NCBI GenBank assembly: GCA_023435705.1
Contig: JAEYRH010000008.1
Coordinates: forward strand, 345,937 to 409,936
Direction of reading: 5' to 3'
DNA: 64,000 nucleotides
Origin: Bacillota bacterium
Lineage (GTDB): Bacteria; Bacillota; Clostridia; Christensenellales; UMGS416
Below are positions 31,226 to 41,013 of this stretch, in pieces; the first letter of the stretch is position 1, and each line of letters begins with the position of its first letter. The notes beneath the pieces were generated by a model. It was not told the origin of the DNA. It ran no database searches and saw only the letters and a list, made by a program, of their open reading frames with translations. Position numbers and translations under genes: made by a program.

Positions 31226-33328
31226 ATGAATGAACCAGCATTACTGGCTATGAGCATCGCAGAGCTGCGGCAGCTGGCCCGCGAGATGGGCGTGCACTCG
31301 CCCACGACGCTGCGCAAGCAGGCGCTGATTGACGCCTTGCTTGCCGCCCAGAAGGCCGCTGCACCGGCAGCCCCTGCCGCCAAACCGGCGGCGCCTGCCC
31401 GGGCCGGCAGAAGGGCTGACCGCGAGGAGGACACCGGCAGCGAGGCGGCAGCCATTGCCGAACGCCAGGCCGAGGAAGCGCGCGCCAGCGGTGATTACGA
31501 CAGCGGAGACTACTTCACGCCGGTGCCCACCGACGACGAGCCGGAGCCCACCGCAGCGGAAGACGCCGGGGAAGACGCCGGCGAGGAAGCGCCAGAGGAG
31601 GCGGAGTCCGAAGGAGAAGGAGATTCCACCGAGGAAGGCGGCGCGCAGGCCCGCCCGGTGAGCGGTTACCAATACAAGCCCCGACGGCCATACAATCAGC
31701 AGCAGGGCGGCGGCTACCAGCAGGGCTATCAGAACCAAAACGGCTACAACAACCGCACGAACAACAATAATACAAACCGCAACGGCAACAACAGCACGCG
31801 CCCGGCACAAGGCGGATATGCCGGGAGCGGCTACCAGCAGCGCGACGGCTACAACCGCAACGGCCAGGGCGGCTACCAGCAAGACCGCCAGGGCGGTCAG
31901 CAGCAAACCGGCTTCCAGCGCAATGACCGGGGCTATCAGCAGGATGACCGCCAGGGCGGCCAACAACAGACCGGCTTCCAGCGGGACGACCGCGGCAGCC
32001 AGCAACAGACCGGCTTTCAGCGGGATGATCGCCAGGGCAGTCAACAGCAAACCGGGTTCCAGCGGGATGACGACCAGGGCTACCGCAACCGCCGGCCCCA
32101 GCGCGAGGGCTACTACAACAACGAGCTGGGCACCAGCAACCCCGCCGTGCCGGACCTATTGAACTCCGACCAGTGCGGCGAGGCGGAAGGCATTCTGGAC
32201 ATCCAGCCCGACGGCTACGGCTTTTTGCGGGCAATGAGCCAGGACCAGAAGGATGTGTATGTCTCCATTGCGCAGATCCGTCGCTTCAGCTTGAGGCAGG
32301 GCGACCATGTGCGGGGCAAGACCAGGCCCGAGCGCGATGGCGAGCGCTATCTGGCGATGCTCTATATTACATCCGTGAACGGCGAGTCGCCGGACGTGGC
32401 CAGCCAGCGCAAGCACTTCGACAGCCTCACGCCGATCTTCCCCGAGGAGCGACTCACGCTGGAGCGCACTGAAACCCCCGGCGACCTGGCCATCCGTCTG
32501 ATCGACCTGGTGGCGCCCATCGGCAAGGGCCAGCGCGGCCTGATCGTCTCCCCGCCCAAAGCAGGCAAGACGACCCTTTTGAAGAAGGTGGCCAACTCCA
32601 TCACGGCCAACAACCCGGACGTGAAGCTCATCATCCTGTTGATCGACGAGCGGCCGGAGGAAGTCACCGACATGCAGCGCAGCACCTCCGCCGAGGTGGT
32701 CTACAGCACCTTTGACGAGCGGCCCGAAAACCACTGCCGCGTCTCCGAGATCGTGATCGAGCGGGCCAAGCGCATGGTGGAGCTGGGGCATGACGTTGTG
32801 ATCCTGCTGGACTCCATCACCCGCCTATCCCGCGCCTATAACATCACCGTGCCCACCTCCGGCCGGTCGCTCTCAGGCGGCCTGGACCCGGGCGCGCTTT
32901 ATAAGCCCAAGCGCTTCTTCGGCGCAGCCCGCAACGTGGAGGAAAAGGGCTCTCTCACGATCATCGCCACCGCATTGGTGGACACCGGCAGCCGCATGGA
33001 CGACATGATCTATGAGGAATTTAAGGGCACCGGCAACCTGGAAATCCACCTGGACCGCAACCTGCAGGAGAGGCGCGTGTTCCCGGCTCTCGACCTCTAC
33101 CGCTCCGGCACCCGCCGCGAGGAAAAGCTGCTCTCCCAGAAAGAACTGGAAGGCATCTGGTCGGTGCGAAAGCTGCTCTCCGGCAAGCAGGATAACGCGA
33201 CGGAGCTGCTGATCGACATGATGGCCAAGACGCCCAGCAATGACGCATTCCTGACGAAGCTGAATGATTGGCTGAGGCTCATGGAGAAGCAGGGGTATCA
33301 GGTTGTGAACAACAGTAAGGATAGGTAA
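31226..33328 (+). CDS. rho: Transcription termination factor Rho with disordered insert
   Basis: A 700-residue hexameric RNA helicase that ends untranslated transcripts. Residues 5-40 form the Rho N-domain ([13 protein letters not shown]). About 45-145 are acidic and Ala-rich; 145-295 are Gly/Gln/Asn/Tyr/Arg-rich with four QQTGFQR copies. The RNA-binding cold-shock part starts at [14 protein letters not shown]. The ATPase has [11 protein letters not shown] (Walker A), [14 protein letters not shown], the Q-loop/R-loop [17 protein letters not shown] and [16 protein letters not shown]. coli Rho is 419 residues, so nearly 280 are extra. The ATG follows AAGGAG. Confidence 0.95.
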   Translation: MNEPALLAMSIAELRQLAREMGVHSPTTLRKQALIDALLAAQKAAAPAAPAAKPAAPARAGRRADREEDTGSEAAAIAERQAEEARASGDYDSGDYFTPVPTDDEPEPTAAEDAGEDAGEEAPEEAESEGEGDSTEEGGAQARPVSGYQYKPRRPYNQQQGGGYQQGYQNQNGYNNRTNNNNTNRNGNNSTRPAQGGYAGSGYQQRDGYNRNGQGGYQQDRQGGQQQTGFQRNDRGYQQDDRQGGQQQTGFQRDDRGSQQQTGFQRDDRQGSQQQTGFQRDDDQGYRNRRPQREGYYNNELGTSNPAVPDLLNSDQCGEAEGILDIQPDGYGFLRAMSQDQKDVYVSIAQIRRFSLRQGDHVRGKTRPERDGERYLAMLYITSVNGESPDVASQRKHFDSLTPIFPEERLTLERTETPGDLAIRLIDLVAPIGKGQRGLIVSPPKAGKTTLLKKVANSITANNPDVKLIILLIDERPEEVTDMQRSTSAEVVYSTFDERPENHCRVSEIVIERAKRMVELGHDVVILLDSITRLSRAYNITVPTSGRSLSGGLDPGALYKPKRFFGAARNVEEKGSLTIIATALVDTGSRMDDMIYEEFKGTGNLEIHLDRNLQERRVFPALDLYRSGTRREEKLLSQKELEGIWSVRKLLSGKQDNATELLIDMMAKTPSNDAFLTKLNDWLRLMEKQGYQVVNNSKDR
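31898..32066 (+). repeat. Four QQTGFQR-coding repeats inside rho
   Basis: Four copies of a CAGCAAACCGGCTTCCAGCG-like unit, each followed by codons for N/D-D-R/D and Gly/Gln, at about 31898, 31960, 31999 and 32041. Codon use differs slightly between copies, so they are not very recent. Confidence 0.8.
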
Positions 33329-33344
33329 TTAGGAATAGTCTTTT

Positions 33345-33860
33345 TTTGAGTGTAAGGGCGGGGCATGTGCTCCGCCTTTTGAAATCCCCCTGCCGCTGTG
33401 GCGACATCCGCAAGAAATCCCCCCTGTCATCTGCCGATGACATCCCCCCTTAGCCGTCGGTGCTGAGCGCACCGACTTAAGGGCGGGTAGGGAGGTCGCT
33501 TTCTCCAGCATTCAGTAGGGGCCGGGTATTACCCAGGCAATTGGGTAGCACTTTTGCGCAGCAAATGTGCAGGCAATTGCCGAGAGCGGCTTGCAAAGCA
33601 AACGCGAGGGGCTCCGCCCCGGCCCGCCTTGGTAATACAATACGATTCAATACGAGTATGGCGGTCAATGTACGGGCGGGGCTCCGTACCCGCCCAAGTG
33701 CCCGTTGTCTGTCGGAAGGAAATCCCCCCTGTCACTGTGGGTGACATCCCCCCTGTCGCTGTGGCGACATCCCCCCTTGAATTTTTGATTTCGTCAAAAA
33801 CAAGGGCGGGTAGGGAGGTCACTCTCTCAGGTTTCTTGGTAGGGGCGGGGCGCTGCGCCA
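33345..33860. repeat. 600-base spacer of dispersed repeats
   Basis: No gene between rho and the next lipoprotein. It carries AAATCCCCCTGCCGCTGTGG (33384), CCCCTGTCATCTGCCGATGACATCCCCC (33422 and again, varied, at 33727 and 33750), a GGGGCCGGG..GGGGCTCCGCCCCGGCCC palindrome at 33518-33630 split by about 85 bases, and a CCCTTGAATTTTTGATTTCGTC module at 33775. TATAAT at 33901 may serve the downstream gene. Confidence 0.65.
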
Positions 33861-33945
33861 GCCAGATACTCTCGTCCGACCGGTATTGCATTGTTGGTGT
33901 ATAATGGTAAAATCTATTATAACACTAATACGATAGGAAGAAATC

Positions 33946-35082
33946 ATGAAACGTTGTCAGTCTTACATCATAATGCTACTGACAATTACTCTAATGATCA
34001 GCAGCTGTTCGGTGACTCCGACGGTTGATAACACGATTTTGCCGGCACCAACCGTGACGACAGTTAGCAACAATACAGCACCCCCGGCTATCTCTGCAAC
34101 ACCGGGGCTGCCTACACTCTCTCCATCGGCTGCAGCAACCGATACTACTCCCCCAACCCCAATGCCGCTCTTTACCCCAAGGCCCGTTCCCCAGTATATT
34201 GTAAATTCATATACTGCCACAGACGGCAAAACCATCTACTACTATAACAACAACGGTGTGCATAGCATGGATACGTCCGGTCAAAACGATCATAAAGTAA
34301 AACTTAGTAAAGGGTTTTATTCCTTTGTATATCTGGATTCCTCCAACCTATACTATTTGATCAGAGAAGGTGATTACTCTCCGCAATGCGAAAATGATCA
34401 CGGGCAGACATTTCTCTCGTTTTCTCTGATGGAATATCGTCTGAAAACAGGCAAGAATCGCAGATTACAACAGCATTTGTATTGTGCGACCGAAACAAAC
34501 GGCGAGATCTATATGCTGGACCATGAGGATCACACACGGGTTCGATCTTACCAGACCAAGACAGGAAAGCTTAAGGTGCTTTCAGGCGGGCCTAAAGAAA
34601 AAGACTTCATGGGTGCTTATATTCTCGAAAGCCAAGACGGAGCGTACTTATATACAGGTTATGGCGACTACCCGATTCATGGCGGTGTTATATCCAATGA
34701 TCCCGTGGAGATGCCCATAGAGACGGAATGCTCATCCTTTTATACATTTGATGATGGTGATATCAAGGTTTGGGATGGCTCAGGCTATAAAAGTTGTGGA
34801 ATAAAGAGTGTGTACCATTCATTTGATGTCGGTGATAAAGTGTATGTGCTGTCTATTAAGGATAGCAAAACGGATGAAGAATACAATACAACTGAAACTG
34901 TCCTGCTTTATGAAGTTAATCAGGATGGTAAAGTGAAAGAATTAATGAAGAAGTCATGTTCTTATTCAAGTGAAGAGACATTGTGTTTTGAATTCATAAG
35001 TGGCTGGCTTTTCTGCTTTACTGTTTATGGGTTTGAAAGCGGCGATATTTCAAGTTATGTGTTTAAGCACAAGGTTGCGTGA
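33946..35082 (+). CDS. Secreted lipoprotein, probable beta-propeller
   Basis: A 378-residue lipoprotein: signal MKRCQSYIIMLLTITLMISSCS with lipobox ISSC, then a Thr/Pro/Ala-rich linker to residue about 85. The folded part follows: YTATDGKTIYYYNNNGVHSMDTSGQ, YSFVYLDSSNLYYLIREG, EIYMLDHEDHTRVRSY and so on. These repeated Y/L-rich strands with turns resemble DUF5050/TolB-like propellers. It should be surface-anchored; function unknown. AGGAAG precedes the ATG. More AT-rich than its neighbours. Confidence 0.65.
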   Translation: MKRCQSYIIMLLTITLMISSCSVTPTVDNTILPAPTVTTVSNNTAPPAISATPGLPTLSPSAAATDTTPPTPMPLFTPRPVPQYIVNSYTATDGKTIYYYNNNGVHSMDTSGQNDHKVKLSKGFYSFVYLDSSNLYYLIREGDYSPQCENDHGQTFLSFSLMEYRLKTGKNRRLQQHLYCATETNGEIYMLDHEDHTRVRSYQTKTGKLKVLSGGPKEKDFMGAYILESQDGAYLYTGYGDYPIHGGVISNDPVEMPIETECSSFYTFDDGDIKVWDGSGYKSCGIKSVYHSFDVGDKVYVLSIKDSKTDEEYNTTETVLLYEVNQDGKVKELMKKSCSYSSEETLCFEFISGWLFCFTVYGFESGDISSYVFKHKVA

Positions 35083-35171
35083 ATGCTGAACCAGCCGAAG
35101 AAATCCCCCTGTTCCTTTTCCCCCATTTCGGCGTACAATAATACCATCCCCCCATGAAAGGCCTGATCCCC

Positions 35172-35552
35172 ATGGCAGAAATCACCATCCCCATGCAGGA
35201 AGCCATCCGCGCGCTCACCGCCAGCGTGGAGCTGCCGGGCATCATCCGGCGCATCGAGCCGTCGCCGAAGGGCCCGCTGGTCGTGATCCGCCTGAGCCCC
35301 CTGATGGGCGAGTTTGGCGTGCTGATCCGCTTTGAGCGCTTCCAGAACGGCACGGCGCTGTTTTCGCTGGACGGCATGCCCAACCTTTTGAACTTGAACT
35401 CGTTAATCAAGCCACCCGCCGGCATCTATTTTGAGGGCACGAAGATGGCCATCCGCCCGCAGGAGCTGCTGGCCGGCATCGGCGTGAAGGGCGTGGCAGT
35501 GACGGGGTTTGCCTTTGAGGCCGGTGTGTATCGGATTGCGCTGGCCGCGTAA
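35172..35552 (+). CDS. Hypothetical protein
   Basis: A 126-residue soluble, GC-rich protein starting MAEITIPMQEAIRALTA. It alternates short strands and turns (GIIRRIEPSPKGPLVVIRL, FGVLIRFERFQNGTALFSL, LLNLNSLIKPPAGIYFEG), suggesting a beta-sandwich or barrel. No signal, no membrane segment, no known motif. ATG at 35172 is preferred over 35154 because GAAAGGCC lies between them. It ends 47 bases before the methyltransferase gene and may be cotranscribed. Confidence 0.6.
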   Translation: MAEITIPMQEAIRALTASVELPGIIRRIEPSPKGPLVVIRLSPLMGEFGVLIRFERFQNGTALFSLDGMPNLLNLNSLIKPPAGIYFEGTKMAIRPQELLAGIGVKGVAVTGFAFEAGVYRIALAA

Positions 35553-35599
35553 GGCTAACCCGTGGTAGAATGACTTACTAAACATCGGGAGACATACAA

Positions 35600-36712
35600 A
35601 TGCAATGGATCGCGACGGCTGCGGCCGCGCTGGAAGGCGTCACAGCAAGAGAGCTGGAGGCGCTGGGCATCGAGGTGCTGGAAACGCAGGCCTCCAGAGT
35701 GCTGTTTGAGGGCGGCTATGAGCAGGCGGCGCAGGCCAACCTGTGGCTCCGCAGCGCCGGGCGCGTGCGGATGGTGACGGGCAGCTTCCGCGCCGAGACA
35801 TTTGAGGAGCTTTTCGAGGGCACCAAGGCGCTGCCCTGGGAGCAGTGGATCGGCCGGGACGACGCCTTTCCGGTGACGGGCCGGGCGGTGAACTCGAAGC
35901 TCATGAGCGTGCCGGACTGCCAGGCTATTGTGAAGAAGGCCGTGGTGGAGCGGCTGAAACTGAAGCACCGGGTGAACTGGTTCAGTGAGAAGGGCCCTGT
36001 TAACGCCATTGAGGTGCACCTGCACAAGGATATTGCCACGCTCTCGATCGACATGAGCGGCGAAGGGCTGCACATGCGAGGCTATCGGAAACTCAATGGC
36101 CCGGCGGCTCTCCGGGAGACATTGGCGGCATCTTTGGTGCTGTTGACCAAGTGGCGGGGCGACCGGCCCTTTGCCGACCCTATGTGCGGCACCGGCACGA
36201 TCGCTGTGGAAGCGGCGCTGTTTGCCCGCAACATGGCGCCGGGCCTCAAGCGGAAGTTCGCCGCCGAATCGCTGGCCTGGTTTCCCAAGGAAGCCTTTGC
36301 GAGGGAGCGGCAGCGGGCGCTGGACTCGATGAACCGCGACCTGAAGCTGGACATCGCGGCCTCCGACATCGATTCCGAAGCAATCTCCATGGCCGGCTAT
36401 CATGCCAAGGCTGCCGGCGTGGCCAATGACATCAGGATCACCCGGGCGGCACTGAAGGCATTCACCACCGCCGCGCCCCAGGGCCACCTGATCACCAACC
36501 CGCCCTATGGCGAGCGGCTGGGCGACAAGGCTGCCGCAGACGCCGTGGTAAAGGAGCTGGGAGCGCTCTACCAGAAGCTGGACCGCTGGGCCTTTCATGT
36601 GATCTCCTCGGCGGAGGATTTTGAGCGCTGGTTTGGCAGGAAGGCAGACAGCCGGAGGGAGCTGCGCAACGGGCAGATCCGGTGCAGGTATTTTGAGTTT
36701 TACAGGAAGTAA
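35600..36712 (+). CDS. THUMP-domain RNA methyltransferase (RlmL-N/YpsC type)
   Basis: A 370-residue SAM-dependent RNA methyltransferase. The N-terminal THUMP region spans about 1-155 (ALEGVTARELEALGIEV; FPVTGRAVNSKLMSVPDCQAIVKKAV). The methyltransferase part has FADPMCGTGTIAVEAAL (SAM loop), ASDIDSEAISMA and the catalytic NPPYGERLGD. Related proteins make m2G in 23S rRNA. The start is ATG at 35600. Confidence 0.9.
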   Translation: MQWIATAAAALEGVTARELEALGIEVLETQASRVLFEGGYEQAAQANLWLRSAGRVRMVTGSFRAETFEELFEGTKALPWEQWIGRDDAFPVTGRAVNSKLMSVPDCQAIVKKAVVERLKLKHRVNWFSEKGPVNAIEVHLHKDIATLSIDMSGEGLHMRGYRKLNGPAALRETLAASLVLLTKWRGDRPFADPMCGTGTIAVEAALFARNMAPGLKRKFAAESLAWFPKEAFARERQRALDSMNRDLKLDIAASDIDSEAISMAGYHAKAAGVANDIRITRAALKAFTTAAPQGHLITNPPYGERLGDKAAADAVVKELGALYQKLDRWAFHVISSAEDFERWFGRKADSRRELRNGQIRCRYFEFYRK

Positions 36713-36735
36713 ACAGGGATTGGGGAGAGCAATCA

Positions 36736-37050
36736 ATGAGGTGCAAAATCACTGTGTTGAAACGGGCGCTGCATCCGGAGATGGCAGAGCAATACTCCGA
36801 TCTGAAGATTACCCTCTGCCCCTATTTCGAGGAGGGTCAGCAATTCCTTTGCAACATGTTTGAAAAACCCGCAGGTTTCTGCGACTGGGCCTGGCAGGAT
36901 ATCAACAGGATCCTGGTTGCGCTGGACAGGGGCGGCAACTTCAACACTGGTGCATTCACGCAATGGATGAAGAACGACCGCTCGATGATCGCGTGCTGCA
37001 CCGACGGGATCAGGCCGGTGTCCTTCTTGCTGGAACGCATTGAGGATTGA
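36736..37050 (+). CDS. TIGR04076 family protein
   Basis: A 104-residue cytoplasmic protein with conserved elements CKITVLKRALHPEMAEQY, CPYFEEGQQF, FCDWAWQDINRILVALDRGG and MIACCTDGIRPVSFLLERI. These match TIGR04076, whose function is unknown; the cysteines and tryptophans suggest a ligand or metal site. It lies 23 bases after the methyltransferase gene, possibly one unit, and is convergent with the next gene. Confidence 0.8.
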   Translation: MRCKITVLKRALHPEMAEQYSDLKITLCPYFEEGQQFLCNMFEKPAGFCDWAWQDINRILVALDRGGNFNTGAFTQWMKNDRSMIACCTDGIRPVSFLLERIED

Positions 37051-37054
37051 CGGC

Positions 37055-37546
37055 TCAAATATTCTGAACCTGAACCCCCTGCCCCTCCAACCAGTTCATC
37101 AGCGTGTCTGCATCGCGGCCCTCCAGCAGGCCCAGGTTAATCCGCTGCTCTTTGGGATTTTCCCTATCCCAAATGGAGAGCACCAGGTCATTGCCGTTTC
37201 GCCTGGCGGCCTTGATCGCAAACCGGTGGTGGCTCACCTTGCCAAACAGCACCACATCGTGGATGGTCAAGCCCTCCTCGGTGATCGTGACATAGGCCCG
37301 GCGGTGGTGGCCGGCCATCAGGGCTCCGGCGATGGAGGTGGCGAACAATGGCAGCATCACAGTCAAAGGCATCAAGCTTGTCATGAGTGAAAAGCCAACA
37401 TCGTTGGTGAACTCATAATTTAAAGAGAAGCTATACACTGCAGACACCAGCATCAGGCAGCCAGCCAACCCAAACAGCACACAGAGAATCAAGCCGGCAA
37501 CAAACAGAATGATGTTTTTCCGGAAGCGCAGCGGTATGTCCTTCAT
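37055..37546 (-). CDS. Two-span membrane protein with PH-like tail
   Basis: A 163-residue protein starting MKDIPLRFRKN. Two membrane segments (IILFVAGLILCVLFGLAGCLML and TSLMPLTVMLPLFATSIAGALMAG) precede a soluble part of alternating strands (AYVTITEEGLTIHDVVLFGKVSHHRF, KAARRNGNDLVLSIWD), like bacterial PH-like domains. Function unknown. ATG at 37546 follows GGGGGGCTTGAG; the longer open frame upstream has no ribosome site. Confidence 0.6.
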   Translation of the reverse strand: MKDIPLRFRKNIILFVAGLILCVLFGLAGCLMLVSAVYSFSLNYEFTNDVGFSLMTSLMPLTVMLPLFATSIAGALMAGHHRRAYVTITEEGLTIHDVVLFGKVSHHRFAIKAARRNGNDLVLSIWDRENPKEQRINLGLLEGRDADTLMNWLEGQGVQVQNI

Positions 37547-37688
37547 CTCAAGCCCCCCGTTGATTCCAACCTGGAAACAGATTACCATATCCATGAGAGA
37601 AAACCAAACAATTGCGAAAAACGAGCAGCAAATGTCACACGTGGCAGCGGCAGTTCTGTTATCCTGCCTGTGAAAGGAGGCCATGAGG

Positions 37689-38549
37689 ATGGATTGGGTG
37701 ATTCGGATGAACGAAGCTGTGGCAGTGATCGAGGCAGGACTGACCGGCCAGATCGACTATGAGCGGGCGGCACGGGCAGCCTGCTGCTCGCCGTGGCACT
37801 TCCAGAGGATGTTTGCCTATCTGGCCGGCATGCCGCTGGGCGAATATGTGCGCCGGCGCAGGCTCACATTGGCCGCGATGGAGCTGGCAGGCGGCAACAC
37901 CGCCGTGGTCGATCTGGCAGTGAAGTATGGCTACGACTCCAGAGAGGCGTTCACCCGGGCGTTCCGCAAGCTTTTTGGCATCAGCCCCTCGGCAGCGCGC
38001 GCCGGGGCTGGCCTGAAGGCCTATCCCCCCATGGCCTTCCACATCACAATCAAGGGAGGCACAGAAATGAACTATCGGATCTGCGAACTGGATGCATTCT
38101 CGACGGTCGGCATCACCCACAGGGTGAACACGGCCACCTCTTTTCAGGAAATCCCGGAGCTTTGGAAGGGCTTCATGGCCGAAGACCTGTTTGGCAAGCT
38201 GTGGGCGCTGAAGAGCCCCGGCGAGCCCTTCGGCGGCGTACTGGGCGTGCTGTCCGGCGGCAACTTCGGCAAAAAAGAGCAGTTTGACTACGCACTGGCC
38301 GTGGTGTCCGGCGAGAACCCGCCGGAAGGTATGACAAGGATCGACTTCCCGAAGAGCCTGTGGGTGGTGTTCACCGCCGAGGGCGAGCCCCTGGCCCTGC
38401 AAGGGCTTTGGGACCAGCTCTACACCCAGTGGGTGCCGGCGTTGGACGCGGTATATGACCTGGCCTGGCTGCCCAGCATTGAGTGCTATCTGCCGCCGGA
38501 GGCCGGGAAGAATGAGCTCTGGATTCCGATTGTGAAGAAGCAGGGGTAA
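37689..38549 (+). CDS. AraC-type regulator with GyrI-like effector domain
   Basis: A 286-residue regulator. Residues 1-105 carry two helix-turn-helix motifs of the AraC family (DYERAARAACCSPWHFQRMFAYLAGMPLGEYVRRRRL; VVDLAVKYGYDSREAFTRAFRKLFGISPSAAR). Residues about 125-285 are a GyrI-like ligand-binding domain (FSTVGITHRVN..ECYLPPE..LWIPIVKK), the Rob/SoxS-related plan used for drug sensing. ATG at 37689 is 8 bases past AAAGGAGG. No obvious target adjoins it. Confidence 0.9.
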   Translation: MDWVIRMNEAVAVIEAGLTGQIDYERAARAACCSPWHFQRMFAYLAGMPLGEYVRRRRLTLAAMELAGGNTAVVDLAVKYGYDSREAFTRAFRKLFGISPSAARAGAGLKAYPPMAFHITIKGGTEMNYRICELDAFSTVGITHRVNTATSFQEIPELWKGFMAEDLFGKLWALKSPGEPFGGVLGVLSGGNFGKKEQFDYALAVVSGENPPEGMTRIDFPKSLWVVFTAEGEPLALQGLWDQLYTQWVPALDAVYDLAWLPSIECYLPPEAGKNELWIPIVKKQG

Positions 38550-38604
38550 TCAAGTCCGCGCAGACATAAGCCGAACGCCCCTACCGCCGCATCGAGAGAG
38601 TGAC

Positions 38605-38705
38605 CGTAGGGGCGAATTACATTCGCCCGCAGAACTCAGACAAAGGGAAGGGCTCCCAGAGCCATGTAGACGGGCCGGGACGGAGCCCGGCCCCTACTGT
38701 CCCCC
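38605..38705 (+). repeat. Dispersed palindromes
   Basis: GTAGGGGCGAATTACATTCG at 38606 and GACGGGCCGGGACGGAGCCC..CCCCTACTG at 38668. The rest of the 38550-38867 gap holds no gene I can support. Confidence 0.65.
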
Positions 38706-38867
38706 TCATCACGGTGGTCTCGCTTAGTACCAAGTTGCCCTCAATGCCTGACTACTTATCGTTCATGATTCCGGTTATATAGTTTTTGTCAACAACCTGT
38801 ATCGGGAATTGAATCCAATTCGCAATGCTTACTGTATAAATGCCCGGTCGATTAAAGTCAATATCCA

Positions 38868-39092
38868 TCAGACAGAAAAATAGTCCATTGTCCTTTCAAG
38901 TTCCCTTCCATCCCTTAACTTTAACCGAATCATACCTCTTGATAGATCCAGTTGCTTGTCAACTCCAGCAACATAAACAATCCTGCTTGGATATGATATG
39001 AGTGTAACATCAACAATTTCATTCCCGGCATCACACCCAAACAGATAGATTGATGCAAAAATCATGGAAAGAACCAATAAGAGTTTTTTCAT
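38868..39092 (-). CDS. Small lipoprotein with Ig-like fold
   Basis: A 74-residue lipoprotein: MKKLLLVLSMIFASIYLFGC with lipobox LFGC, then ISYPSRIVYVAGVDKQLDLSRGMIRLKLRDGRELERTMD. The pattern Y..G...LDLS.G.I....DG resembles bacterial Ig-like (Big_3-type) domains, though only one short domain is present. GAGG lies 8 bases before the ATG at 39092. Located outside the membrane; function unknown. AT-rich. Confidence 0.55.
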   Translation of the reverse strand: MKKLLLVLSMIFASIYLFGCDAGNEIVDVTLISYPSRIVYVAGVDKQLDLSRGMIRLKLRDGRELERTMDYFSV

Positions 39093-39301
39093 CGTATTTG
39101 CCTCACAGATGAAGTAAAGCCGACCCTCAGGGTGCTGAAATACGAAACCAGTTACAAGCCGCAATCGCCATAACAATTATACGATCACGTTGTAGAAGTT
39201 GTCAAATGAGCCTGTGAAGAGGTTGTGAGCATATGTTTCGTGTAGTCCAGCCAATGGAAATGTGCTACACTGGCCGGGACGACGCAAGGGGGGCTCGACC
39301 A

Positions 39302-40069
39302 ATGCCCGATCCCAACAGGCACCAGGAATTCCAACTGACCGGAGGCAACACCAACGTGGTGGTGTTTGTGCACGGCATTTTGGGCAGCCCCTGTAGCTTT
39401 CGGACGATGGCCGAGCGGCTGCACCGGCAAGGTCTTGACTGCGTGGCACTGCTGCTGCCCGGCCACGGCGGCTCGGCCAGGCAATTTTCCAGAGCAAAGG
39501 CAGCCCAATGGCCGGAGTATGTAAAGAAGCGGCTCATTGAGCTCCGGCAGCAATACAAACGGGTGTGGCTGATCGGTCACTCGCTGGGCGGGCTCATCAG
39601 CCTGGACTGCGCCGCCAGCGGCCTGGCCTGCGGCCTGGTGCTGCTGAATGCGCCGCTGGTGTTCAAGGCAAGCCCCAAGCAGCTGGGATTCAGCCTGAAG
39701 ATCATGCTCGGCACCAAAGATGACAGCGACCCTTTTCTGGCGGCATACCGCAACGATTACAGCGTGTGCGGCGCAAAGCTCTATGAGTATCCGCTGTGGG
39801 TGAGGCAGTTTTTGGGGTTGTTTTCCTACATGAGACAAGTGAAGAACAGGCTTGTGCAAATCAGGGTGCCGGTGCTGGTGCTGCAATCGGCCAGGGATGA
39901 GTCGGTGCCGATGAGAAGCGCCAGGCTGCTGATGGATGGCCTTGTGAATGCCCGGGCGGAGCTGCTGGTGCTGGAGCATTCCTATCACCTCTATTTCCCC
40001 GAGGGGGATGAGGAGAGGGTGATGGCAGCGGTGGAGGGGTTTTTGAACCGCCTGGAAGATGTGTTTTAG
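39302..40069 (+). CDS. Alpha/beta hydrolase (carboxylesterase-like)
   Basis: A 255-residue alpha/beta hydrolase: VVVFVHGILGSPCSFRTM (oxyanion region), LLLPGHGGSA, nucleophile Ser in WLIGHSLGGLISLD, Asp in LQSARDESVPM and His in VLEHSYHLYFPE. The triad is complete. It resembles EstD/Est30-like carboxylesterases. ATG at 39302 is 9 bases after AAGGGGGG; the open frame begins earlier but without a site. Single gene. Confidence 0.85.
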   Translation: MPDPNRHQEFQLTGGNTNVVVFVHGILGSPCSFRTMAERLHRQGLDCVALLLPGHGGSARQFSRAKAAQWPEYVKKRLIELRQQYKRVWLIGHSLGGLISLDCAASGLACGLVLLNAPLVFKASPKQLGFSLKIMLGTKDDSDPFLAAYRNDYSVCGAKLYEYPLWVRQFLGLFSYMRQVKNRLVQIRVPVLVLQSARDESVPMRSARLLMDGLVNARAELLVLEHSYHLYFPEGDEERVMAAVEGFLNRLEDVF

Positions 40070-40077
40070 GCCGGGAT

Positions 40078-40125
40078 GGAGCCATATAAACGGGCCGGGA
40101 CGGAGCCCGACCCCTACTGACCCTA
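40078..40125 (+). repeat. Dispersed palindrome
   Basis: ACGGGCCGGGACGGAGCCCG followed by ACCCCTACTG, one base off the usual copy. Confidence 0.65.
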
Positions 40126-40163
40126 ACGATTCAGAACGTGCAGCGATCCAATTGGCGTTTCAA

Positions 40164-40913
40164 TTAGGGTTTTAATAACTTCAAATAGACCAAATGCCCT
40201 TCCTCTTTTTCCTCCACCACCTGAAACCCAACATCAACTGCCAAACCCTTGAATATAGCCAGGCTCTGAACGCGCCCGGCCCAACCTGTGCCGTAGCCGG
40301 TGAGCACGGTTTTCTCCGTCATGCGCACCTCGATGCCCAGCACAAAGCTGGTCTTTTCGGTGGTGTTTTCCGGAACGGCCATATCCCACAACAGGAATGT
40401 ACTGCCGGGCTTCAAGATGCGGTGCATCTCGGAAAAGACCTTATGGTGATCCGCCGTGGGGATATACATCAGCGTGAAAAACGCCGTGGCGGTGTCAAAG
40501 GAGTTATCCAGAAACTTCATGTCGCGGGCATCCATCATCACTTTGAGACCGCAGCCCGGCGCAGCCTCCAGCCCTTTGCGGTGTTCCTCCGGTGCAATGC
40601 CCACGGCGCGGCTGCCCGCCACCTGGCCGATGATGCCCTCGCCGCCGGCGCCGATATCCAGCACCAGGCCGGGCAACGACAGGCCGGTGAAGTCAAACCC
40701 CAACGCCTCGGCCAGATGGGAGGTTGCCCTCTTTTCAGCTGCGCCCATGAACCGGATGGCAAGGTCATAGCTGTACCACTGACCATCGATTCTCCGGCCA
40801 TAGGTGGGGTTGGCTTCCAGAAAGGCCTCCAACCCTCCGGCAGGCGGCGTGAAGCCCGCCCGCGCGGCAATCTCAGCCAACGAATAATAGGCGACGTTGT
40901 TGATGCTGACCAT
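40164..40913 (-). CDS. Class I SAM-dependent methyltransferase
   Basis: A 249-residue enzyme. The SAM-binding motif is LVLDIGAGGEGIIGQVAG (near residue 85), with MMDARDMKFLDNSFDTATAFFTLMYI and HRILKPGSTFLLWDM after it, a Methyltransf_11/25 core. The N-terminal 75 residues (EIAARAGFTPPAGGLEAFLEANPTYGRRIDGQWYSYDLA in part) are an extra helical segment. The substrate is unknown. Transcribed on its own, downstream of the fucI terminator. Confidence 0.8.
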   Translation of the reverse strand: MVSINNVAYYSLAEIAARAGFTPPAGGLEAFLEANPTYGRRIDGQWYSYDLAIRFMGAAEKRATSHLAEALGFDFTGLSLPGLVLDIGAGGEGIIGQVAGSRAVGIAPEEHRKGLEAAPGCGLKVMMDARDMKFLDNSFDTATAFFTLMYIPTADHHKVFSEMHRILKPGSTFLLWDMAVPENTTEKTSFVLGIEVRMTEKTVLTGYGTGWAGRVQSLAIFKGLAVDVGFQVVEEKEEGHLVYLKLLKP

Positions 40914-40982
40914 GGGCAGCTCTCCTTTGACTGAATCCTATGTTTGTCTTCCTGTTTGGCAAGTTAGTTCAGAACAAAGAAA

Positions 40983-41005
40983 AAGCCCGCAAGCGCGGGC
41001 TTTTT
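40983..41005. terminator. Bidirectional Rho-independent terminator
   Basis: GCCCGC (40985-40990) and GCGGGC (40995-41000) around AAGC, with A-run before and TTTTT after, so it works on both strands. It ends fucI transcription on the minus strand. Confidence 0.85.
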
Positions 41006-41013
41006 CACAGTGC

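Noticed and set aside
31241..32050. 269-codon minus-strand frame opposite rho
   Set aside because: Shadow of the biased Q/N/G codons of rho; low-complexity Ala/Val/Leu product and no ribosome site.
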